Shown: positions 18,652 to 25,433 of the stretch, piece after piece
How positions within the stretch are numbered: the stretch's first letter is position 1
Layout: every line of letters begins with the position of its first letter
Assembly (NCBI RefSeq): GCF_001011155.1
Contig: NZ_CP011479.1
Location: forward strand, 2,808,501-2,872,500
DNA: 64,000 bases
Source of the DNA: Hoeflea sp. IMCC20628
Lineage (GTDB): Bacteria > Pseudomonadota > Alphaproteobacteria > Rhizobiales > Rhizobiaceae
Reading direction: 5' to 3'
Program-made: the position numbers and the translations under genes
The notes under the pieces: model-generated
Told to the model about the DNA's origin: nothing
What the model saw: only the letters and a program-made list of their open reading frames with translations
The model's database searches: none

Positions 18652-19623
18652 TTAGACCGGAATATGAATCATCCGCTGATCTTCAACGAAATTATGGATA
18701 TCGAATGGCCAGGTCCCCAAGGGCCAGCGAAGCTCCATTTGTCCGAGCCGGGGGCGATATATGGCAGTATAGAGCGTGCCAAATCCGTCGGCGAAGGCTG
18801 AGGAATATAGTGGCGGTTTGAGGAAGGCAGAAATGAATTTTTCCTCGGTATCTCTATGCATCGTCATCCGCTGCAGCAGATAGCGCTCGCGCTCGACGGT
18901 CGCAGTGAAGCGGGCATGCGCCGCCCATTCAACCTTTTCCTGATGATTGGTCGCAACTGCCGACTTGGTGATCAGCGTCGGTCTGTCGGGCGCCATATAG
19001 GCGGTGATATAATTCCGTTTCGCGTCCAGCACGGTGACATTGTAGCTCATGTGACTGGGAACGCGGGCCAGAACAGCCGCGGCCTGTTCGGTGGTTTCGC
19101 AGGTCTGCAGCACATAGCGCAGAATGATCGGCACGCCGAAGCCGTCACCGACTACGTGACGGCCGCCGAAGGTCAGGGAAATTGCCAGACCGGCATCGTT
19201 CATACCGTCGACCAGCCCCCAGAGGCCATCAGATGTTCCCAATACCGTGCGCCCCTGCCAGCCGGTGCGCATGATGAGCCGGTCAAAGGCCAGCGGACTG
19301 TAGTCGTAATTGCGCACCAGAACCGGCTCTGCACCGGTCCAGACTGCCTGGGAACAGCCGGACAGATAGGGCGGCGGATTGTAGAGGCTGAGAAAGCGGG
19401 CGGCTTCATCGCCGCCGCCGGCCAGTTCGCAGAGCTGCTCATAGATTACCAGCAGTTCGGGCATGTGGTGCTTCAGCGCCTGATAACACTGCCAGTATGT
19501 CGGCCGCGCTTCGACGCTCTCGCTGCTCCACCAGCGCTTGTAATCCGGCCAGTACTCGGCAAAAAGCCCGGCCCATTTCGGGCCAGGTTCCACTTCATCG
19601 ACTGAACGCCAAAGATGTTGCAT
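18652..19623 (-). CDS. C45 family Ntn-hydrolase/acyltransferase-like protein (paralogue 2)
   Basis: A 323-residue C45 protein, clearly paralogous to 16135-17271. Both have GPKW near the start, HHMPEL/QHMPEL, a GGDEAARFLS-type helix, PPPYLSGCS with the predicted nucleophile Cys90, RNYDYSP, a DGMNDAGLAISLTFGGR block and a VATNHQ loop. The C-terminal extension of paralogue 1 is missing. It lies 21 nt after the ATP-grasp gene and 15 nt before the aminotransferase. In this context it could remove or attach an amide-linked group on the ligase product. Confidence 0.82.
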   Translation of the reverse strand: MQHLWRSVDEVEPGPKWAGLFAEYWPDYKRWWSSESVEARPTYWQCYQALKHHMPELLVIYEQLCELAGGGDEAARFLSLYNPPPYLSGCSQAVWTGAEPVLVRNYDYSPLAFDRLIMRTGWQGRTVLGTSDGLWGLVDGMNDAGLAISLTFGGRHVVGDGFGVPIILRYVLQTCETTEQAAAVLARVPSHMSYNVTVLDAKRNYITAYMAPDRPTLITKSAVATNHQEKVEWAAHARFTATVERERYLLQRMTMHRDTEEKFISAFLKPPLYSSAFADGFGTLYTAIYRPRLGQMELRWPLGTWPFDIHNFVEDQRMIHIPV

Positions 19624-19644
19624 TTGACGTCCATGCTCCGGAGT

Positions 19645-21105
19645 TTAAAGAATCTTGAAGGCCGGCTCTGAAAACACCGGACCGACGTCTGCTGCCGGCA
19701 GCGGCTTTGCCACAAAGCTGTTCTTGATCCCGTGAATCCACTTCTTGGCGCGGTCGTTCAAAACGAAATTGTTCGTCATCGAACGCCCGCGAGTCACCAG
19801 AATGCCGAGGTCGGCGCCTTCATAGCGGTAATCGCCCGGCTTTTGAATACGCAGAAAGAAAGCCTCGTTTTCGCTCTCGACTGCGCGCCGGTGATAATCG
19901 AAGCGGTCGAACACAACGCGTCCGTCATCATGCATCTTGTAGATGCCGGTCTGCGGCGCTTCAGTGATGATGTCGACGCTGTCTTCGGTGTGCTTGACCA
20001 CCATCTGGCTCCAGCTGTCGATCATGTCCGGATCGGCCCAACGCGAATTCAGCTCGGCGATGTCGAGATTGAATTTGACCTTCGAGAAGTCGAGCAGATG
20101 GAACAGGAACAGGGGCGCATCCGCATGGGCAAATGCCGCATGATTGGTCATCGAGCTGGCGCCCGTAATGCGCGGATTGAGTTCGCCGAGCCAGATGTCA
20201 CCGGTTTTGGTGTCGATGAGAAAATCAAGTTCGAAATAACCGCTGTAGCCTTCCTTGCGCAACTGCTCGCCGAACTTGAAGGTGAGCTGCCTGGCCTTCT
20301 CACGCACCTTTTTCGGGAAGGCGGTGGAGAAGATCTCGTTGCCGCACCAGCCACCGCGGTATGGCGTGAGTTCCTTGAAGCCGACAAGCTCGGTCATCAG
20401 TGGCCCGACAATGGTCCCCTTTGACGTGGTGCAGGCTTCGATTGCCGAACCGCGGCAATCGATCCGCTTCATGATCTTGATCTCGCCCTCGCCGATGATC
20501 TCGTCCGCATGGCTGCGGAAATCGGCTTCAGACTTGATGAAAAATGTGGTGTGACCGCTGTCGCCAAAGGCCGACTGCAGAACCAGATCATGCCCGATTC
20601 CGGCCTTGTCGCAGGTTTCGCCCAGGTTTTCATAGGAGGTTACCTCGGCCAGCACGTTCGGCACGGAGGGAACGCCGGCCTTGTTGCCAACCCGCACGGT
20701 CTCGATCTTGTTGTCCATCGAGGTGCGAAGCTTGGCGCTCGGGAACCAGACGACGGCGCCGAGTTCATTGGCCAGACGCTCGGTCTCTTCATCGAACATC
20801 AGGAAGACGAATTTCGGGTTGCCGCCGCGGCGCTTGATGAAGTCGATGACTTCCTTGTGCTGCAGCAGGTAATTGTTGATGTCCTCGATCGACTGAAACT
20901 CGGCATGGGGCTGCTCGGACGGGCAGAACACGTTCGGATGGCGGCCGTCATAGCAATCGAGGTAGCAGATGTATTTGAAGTTCTTGCACCACTCGTCAAT
21001 GCCGAGCAGGTTGAAGTTGGTCGCGGAAATGAAATAGATCGGGTCTTCGTTCCGGTGAAAGAACCGGCGGATTTCCGACATGTTTTTCAGCATTTTCTTC
21101 GGCAT
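19645..21105 (-). CDS. ATP-grasp ligase (biotin carboxylase-like)
   Basis: A 486-residue ATP-grasp enzyme. A unique N-terminal domain of about 115 residues is followed by the ATP-grasp core: the SMDNKIETVRVGNKAGVPS entry, a KIMKRIDCRGSAIEA strand, and the metal/phosphate segment GYFELDFLID...WLGELNPRITGASSM with the acidic pair and Asn-Pro-Arg. It lacks the biotin carboxylase C-domain and any carboxyl-carrier, so it more likely forms an amide bond (acyl-phosphate plus amine) than carboxylates biotin. The frame is open far upstream, but ATG at 21105 lies 1 nt after the decarboxylase stop and has an AAGGGGA site, so the long extension is not coding. Partner substrates are unknown. Confidence 0.82.
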   Translation of the reverse strand: MPKKMLKNMSEIRRFFHRNEDPIYFISATNFNLLGIDEWCKNFKYICYLDCYDGRHPNVFCPSEQPHAEFQSIEDINNYLLQHKEVIDFIKRRGGNPKFVFLMFDEETERLANELGAVVWFPSAKLRTSMDNKIETVRVGNKAGVPSVPNVLAEVTSYENLGETCDKAGIGHDLVLQSAFGDSGHTTFFIKSEADFRSHADEIIGEGEIKIMKRIDCRGSAIEACTTSKGTIVGPLMTELVGFKELTPYRGGWCGNEIFSTAFPKKVREKARQLTFKFGEQLRKEGYSGYFELDFLIDTKTGDIWLGELNPRITGASSMTNHAAFAHADAPLFLFHLLDFSKVKFNLDIAELNSRWADPDMIDSWSQMVVKHTEDSVDIITEAPQTGIYKMHDDGRVVFDRFDYHRRAVESENEAFFLRIQKPGDYRYEGADLGILVTRGRSMTNNFVLNDRAKKWIHGIKNSFVAKPLPAADVGPVFSEPAFKIL

Positions 21106-21106
21106 C

Positions 21107-23857
21107 TTAGTCCCCTTTTTTATTTTTTGGTTTTGCCAAGGCGAGCCCGGCATGATTGTCCAGGGCTGCCTGAGTGAACACGCGCAGGCCCAGGTCCGGC
21201 CGGTATCCATGGATTTCACTGACATCGAGCGCGCGCATGAAGGCCAGAATCTCTCGCGACACCACCTGCCCCGGCACCAGAATCGGAAACCCGGGCGGAT
21301 AAGGGATGATGAAGGAGGCTGATACGATCTCGCGGCCGCTTTCGATCGCGTCGATGATCGAACCGTCGAGCTCGAGATAATCGCAGTTCTTGTCATCGTA
21401 GCTGAGAAAGAATGCCGACCTGATGTCACCTTCGATGGTGTCGTTGTCTGTGCGGAAGGCATCATGGAACCGGCTGAAATCGGGCAGTGGCGGCAAGTCA
21501 TGCATGAGGTTTTTGACGCGTTTTTCGAAACTCAGGCGCTCCATGCGCGATGCATCGTCAAGCAGGTCGTCAAGGTCGTTGGCGATTTCAACCAGCACCT
21601 CGATCAGGTAGGCAACGGACGACCGCGTGGTGCCGATATTGGTCATGAACAGGACAGTGTTGCGCGACGTCTTGTTGATCTGGATGCCGTATTTGTCCAT
21701 CAGGATCTTGTTCTTGAAAGTGTCGCCGTCCCAGCCGGTGCCGCCGACCACAACTGTCACGCGGGTCGCATCGAGAACAAACTCGTCTTTCTCCCAGCAA
21801 TTCCAGATGTCGGTCCAGCCCTGATCCGGCTCGTAGTAACTGGTGACGCCGCTCTCGCGGTGGGTTTCCGGAATCATATCGCCGGCTGTCAGAACCTTGA
21901 AATATTTCTGCAGCACCGGGTGTGTCGAAATCGCCCGGCGCATCGACATGGCCGCCTCGACCTGGCGTTGAACGAATTCGAACCCCTCCAGTTCCACCTG
22001 CCGCCGGCCGACATCCAGCGAGGCTATGATCTGGTAATTTGGCGAGGTTGACGTGTGCGTCATGTAGGCTTCATGAAAGCTCTGCTCGACCTCCCCCTTG
22101 AAGTCCTGATCGTTGACATGAATCATCGATCCCTGCCGCAAGGATGTCAGCGTCTTGTGGGTCGATTGGGTCGAATAGACCCGGATCCGTGAACTCGGTG
22201 GTGGCAGCAAACGCGTCTTGAGCAGCGTCTCGTCATCCGCATCCTTGAGTTTGGCCTGCTGCTTTTCGTAGAGCTTGGCGTATTGCGGCGTCTTGATCTT
22301 CTCCCGCAGGGTCTTGGCGGCGTTCATTCCGGTGCGCTGACGGTAGGTCGGGCCAAAACGGGCAAAGGCGAACCACGCCTCGTCCCAGAGGAAGACCAGA
22401 TCGGACTTGATGGCGAGGCATTCCTCCATCACCCGCTCGACATTGTAGACAATGCCGTCAAACGTGCAGTTGGTCAGAAGCAGCATTCTGACGCGGTCGA
22501 GCTTTCCGGCCGCCTTCAATTTCAGCAACTGGTGCTTGATTTCCTTCAGCGGTACCGCGCCATACATCGAGTATTCATTCAGCGGATAGCTGTCGAGATA
22601 GACCACCTGGGCGCCGGCCAGGACCATCCCGTAGTGATGGGATTTGTGGCAGTCACGATCGACCAGCACGATATCACCGGGCCGCACCAGAGCCTGGACG
22701 ACGATCTTGTTGCAGGTCGATGTGCCATTGGTGGAAAAGAACGTCTGCTTGGCGCCAAAAGCCCGCGCCGCGAGTTCCTGCGCTTCCTTGATCGGCCCAT
22801 GCGGCTCAAGCAGGCTGTCGAGTCCGCCACTGGTGGCTGAGGTCTCGGCCATGAAAATATTGGGGCCGTAAAAAGCGCCCATATCCTGGATCCAGTGCGA
22901 CCGGGAGATCGATTTGCCGCGGCTGATCGGCATGGCGTGGAAAACGCCGGTCGGCTGTTTCGAGTATTCCTTCAGGGCGGTGAAGAATGGTGTCTTGTAG
23001 CGCGCCTGAACACCACGAAGGATGTTGAGGTGCAGCTCCATGAAGTCTTCCTGATTGTAGAAGACACGGCGACAGATGCCGAGATCGAGACCAGCAATGG
23101 CTTCAACCGAGCGGTCGGTCACCAGATAGGCGTCAAGTTCGGGGCGAACTTTCGCGATCAGACGGCAAAGCTCAGGGCCATAGTCCTCCGGCGCGATCTC
23201 TTCAATTTCATCGATGCCGCCGGCACGGTTGAGGTAGCGGGTCAGGATCGGCAGTTCGACCTTGGATTCGAGCTTCAGACCGGGGCGGACGATGATGGCC
23301 TGAATGTTATGGTTGAACAGAATGCCTATGAGCGCGTCCTGAAGACTTGGAACGACCACCGATTCATAGGTGAACTGGTCATCCGCGCGGCGCATGGATT
23401 GAAGACTGTTCTTCAGCCAGCGCTCCTGGTGCTCGTTGAGGTCATCAACAATCATGACCTCGAAATAGGGTTTGGTCAGCGCCCGTGCTTCCGGCGACAG
23501 TACGGCCTCGTCTTCGTTCTCCTCGGCATCGACCACATCCCGGTCGAGCGGAATGTGACGGCGGCGATAGGCGCCGGTCGTCAGAGCGCGAAGCACGCGG
23601 CGGACGCTGAACGCAGCATCATCGACGTTTCCGTGATCGAACTGGCGTTGCATGTGGTTGAATGCCGAAACACCGGGAAAGGCCCAATAGGCTTCAATGA
23701 GCGACAGCGACTCGAATAGTTCGTTGATCTTTGCCCGCGTCGCCTTGGCCTTGCGGCCATCAGGCTCGCGTTTGAGAAAGTCCAGTGCTTCGCGCAAGGC
23801 ACTCCATCGATCTGTCCGAAGTTGAACCGCAGAGTAGTAATCGCTCATTGATTGCAT
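21107..23857 (-). CDS. Orn/Lys/Arg decarboxylase, large form with N-terminal extension
   Basis: A 916-residue PLP-dependent basic amino acid decarboxylase of fold type I. Residues of about 125-250 form the receiver-like wing domain beginning EVMIVDDLNEHQ. The catalytic domain follows, with the SATSGGLDSLL and FFSTNGTSTCNKIV motifs, DRDCHKSHH, and the PLP lysine Lys568 in STHKTLTSLRQ. The C-terminal domain contains TGWDGDTFKNKILMDKYGIQINKTS. An extra ~120 residues precede the wing domain, making it longer than AdiA, CadA or SpeC. The ATG at 23857 has an AAGGA site. It is 1 nt upstream of the ATP-grasp gene, so a decarboxylated amine may be handed to the ligase. Specificity (Arg, Lys or Orn) cannot be read from sequence. 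Confidence 0.88.
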   Translation of the reverse strand: MQSMSDYYSAVQLRTDRWSALREALDFLKREPDGRKAKATRAKINELFESLSLIEAYWAFPGVSAFNHMQRQFDHGNVDDAAFSVRRVLRALTTGAYRRRHIPLDRDVVDAEENEDEAVLSPEARALTKPYFEVMIVDDLNEHQERWLKNSLQSMRRADDQFTYESVVVPSLQDALIGILFNHNIQAIIVRPGLKLESKVELPILTRYLNRAGGIDEIEEIAPEDYGPELCRLIAKVRPELDAYLVTDRSVEAIAGLDLGICRRVFYNQEDFMELHLNILRGVQARYKTPFFTALKEYSKQPTGVFHAMPISRGKSISRSHWIQDMGAFYGPNIFMAETSATSGGLDSLLEPHGPIKEAQELAARAFGAKQTFFSTNGTSTCNKIVVQALVRPGDIVLVDRDCHKSHHYGMVLAGAQVVYLDSYPLNEYSMYGAVPLKEIKHQLLKLKAAGKLDRVRMLLLTNCTFDGIVYNVERVMEECLAIKSDLVFLWDEAWFAFARFGPTYRQRTGMNAAKTLREKIKTPQYAKLYEKQQAKLKDADDETLLKTRLLPPPSSRIRVYSTQSTHKTLTSLRQGSMIHVNDQDFKGEVEQSFHEAYMTHTSTSPNYQIIASLDVGRRQVELEGFEFVQRQVEAAMSMRRAISTHPVLQKYFKVLTAGDMIPETHRESGVTSYYEPDQGWTDIWNCWEKDEFVLDATRVTVVVGGTGWDGDTFKNKILMDKYGIQINKTSRNTVLFMTNIGTTRSSVAYLIEVLVEIANDLDDLLDDASRMERLSFEKRVKNLMHDLPPLPDFSRFHDAFRTDNDTIEGDIRSAFFLSYDDKNCDYLELDGSIIDAIESGREIVSASFIIPYPPGFPILVPGQVVSREILAFMRALDVSEIHGYRPDLGLRVFTQAALDNHAGLALAKPKNKKGD

Positions 23858-23930
23858 CAATTTTTCCTTTTCGGTTACACAATCTTCTGCAAGATCTCCG
23901 TTTTTTCGTCGTTTCTTGATCCCGTATGCT

Positions 23931-24911
23931 TCAGCCTGCTACCGTCTTGCCGGCAGCCATCGGTAATCCTGTTGCCGGGGTAGCTTCCGATGCCGGCAAC
24001 GGTGGAAGCGGGGCAACACCTGCCGGGAGAGCGGATGGCGGTAGACCGGCCTTCGATCCCTGCCCCGGGGTTTCGAGCGGGCCGAGGCTGTGCAGATATG
24101 CATCAACGCCGCTGGCCCGGTCGTAAACAGGAAAATCGACGGCGCGGTCCCGGAAACTCTTGAGCACCTGACCCAGCCCCATGAACCCGGTTTCGCGCTG
24201 GCGTCGGACCTGGTCGAGGTCAATTTCGACAGGGAACATATCCTCACCCGCCATTGAGCGATGCAGGATCGTCGCCGAGGGAGACACCACACAGGATTGA
24301 CCTATGCCACCAGCGCCCAGGCCGTTGATGTCGAAGATATAACACTGGAATTGCGCGGCGGTGGCTTGTGCAATCGCGATCTCGGTCGATCGGTCAATGG
24401 TGCCAGTCAGCACCGGGTGGATGAGGACTTCGACTCCCATGCTGGTCAAATGGCGCGTCGTTTCCGGGAACCAGATATCGTAGCAGATCGAGAGACCAAA
24501 GCGGCCAACACCGGGCACATCAAAGACACAGAATTCAGTGCCTCCGGCAATTCCTGCTTCATAGGGCAGGAAGGGAAACATCTTTCGATAATGCGAGACG
24601 ATCTCGCCTTGCGGATTGATCACCGTGGAGGTGTTGTAGATCAGTCCATCGTCGGCCTGTTCGAACATCGACCCGGGGATCACCCAGACATTATACCTGC
24701 GCGCTGCTGCCTGAAACCGTTCGATGGTTTCGTTGAGAAGCGGTTGCGCAAATCGCGACAGCGGCCCGAATGACGCCAGTTCGCTGAACACCACCATCTG
24801 GGTCCAGGGAAACCGGGCCATGACCACGTCGAGCTTGTGCAACATGGTTTCGACATTGGGTTCAACGGCATTGACATACATCTGGATGCCGGCAATTGCG
24901 AAAGGTGTCAT
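23931..24911 (-). CDS. Carbon-nitrogen hydrolase (nitrilase superfamily)
   Basis: A 326-residue nitrilase-superfamily amidase. The catalytic triad is visible: Glu44 (VFSELASFG), Lys110 (HYRKMFPF) and Cys143 (SICYDIWFPE). The C-terminal 45 residues are Pro/Ala-rich and probably disordered, an unusual tail for the family. It lies 73 nt upstream of the decarboxylase on the same strand. Family members include N-carbamoylputrescine amidase and other amidases of polyamine routes, which would suit the neighbouring decarboxylase. No clear Shine-Dalgarno precedes the ATG at 24911. Confidence 0.88.
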   Translation of the reverse strand: MTPFAIAGIQMYVNAVEPNVETMLHKLDVVMARFPWTQMVVFSELASFGPLSRFAQPLLNETIERFQAAARRYNVWVIPGSMFEQADDGLIYNTSTVINPQGEIVSHYRKMFPFLPYEAGIAGGTEFCVFDVPGVGRFGLSICYDIWFPETTRHLTSMGVEVLIHPVLTGTIDRSTEIAIAQATAAQFQCYIFDINGLGAGGIGQSCVVSPSATILHRSMAGEDMFPVEIDLDQVRRQRETGFMGLGQVLKSFRDRAVDFPVYDRASGVDAYLHSLGPLETPGQGSKAGLPPSALPAGVAPLPPLPASEATPATGLPMAAGKTVAG

Positions 24912-24981
24912 AGGGGGGCGAACTCCGTGGATCTTTTTCCAGGTCTAGTTCCGCAGGATCGCGGTTGAGGCTCCGGCTTGG

Positions 24982-25413
24982 TTAGTTTCTGACGATCAGG
25001 ACCGAAACGGGCGAACGACGCACCACCCGGTCGGCCTGCGAACCGACCAGAAATTCACGCACCCGATCCGGAGAATGGCTGGCCATGACCACCAGGTCCG
25101 CGTGATAGGTATCAATCGCCTTGAGGACTTCCGTGTGCACGACCCCATGAGCCAGATGAACATGGGTTTCGATTGAGTTGTCGATATTGTCTTCGACAAT
25201 CGAGCTGAGCTGTGAATTGGCTTCCGTGAGCGCATGGGTTTCGAAACCCTCCTGCAGGAAACCGGCGACCAGCGGTGACCGGATGTTGGGCACCACCGAC
25301 AACACGTGCAGCACACCGCCACCGGCCTTAGCCAGCGCTACCGCTTCGGGCAGAGCAAGTTCCCATGATGGCTTATGCGTCAGATCGATGGTGACAAGGA
25401 TCGTCTTGTACAT
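24982..25413 (-). CDS. Universal stress protein (UspA family)
   Basis: A 143-residue single Usp domain. It has the N-terminal KTILVTIDLTHKPSWE strand-loop and the C-terminal SPVSVLIVR strand. The nucleotide loop, normally G-x2-G-x9-G-S/T, reads A-S-H-S-x9-G-S, so both early glycines are replaced and ATP binding may be weak. It follows the TRAP permease gene by 20 nt with an AGGAG site. Usp proteins encoded with TRAP transporters are known (TeaD regulates TeaABC), so it probably modulates this importer. Confidence 0.88.
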   Translation of the reverse strand: MYKTILVTIDLTHKPSWELALPEAVALAKAGGGVLHVLSVVPNIRSPLVAGFLQEGFETHALTEANSQLSSIVEDNIDNSIETHVHLAHGVVHTEVLKAIDTYHADLVVMASHSPDRVREFLVGSQADRVVRRSPVSVLIVRN

Positions 25414-25433
25414 ATCAATTCTCCTGGTTCAGT

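Noticed and set aside
19645-21105. True biotin carboxylase subunit
   Set aside because: It lacks the biotin carboxylase C-terminal domain and any carboxyl-carrier partner; an amide-forming ATP-grasp ligase fits better.
21106-21501. N-terminal extension of the ATP-grasp frame
   Set aside because: It lies entirely within the decarboxylase gene in another frame; the ATG at 21105 directly after the decarboxylase stop has a good ribosome site.
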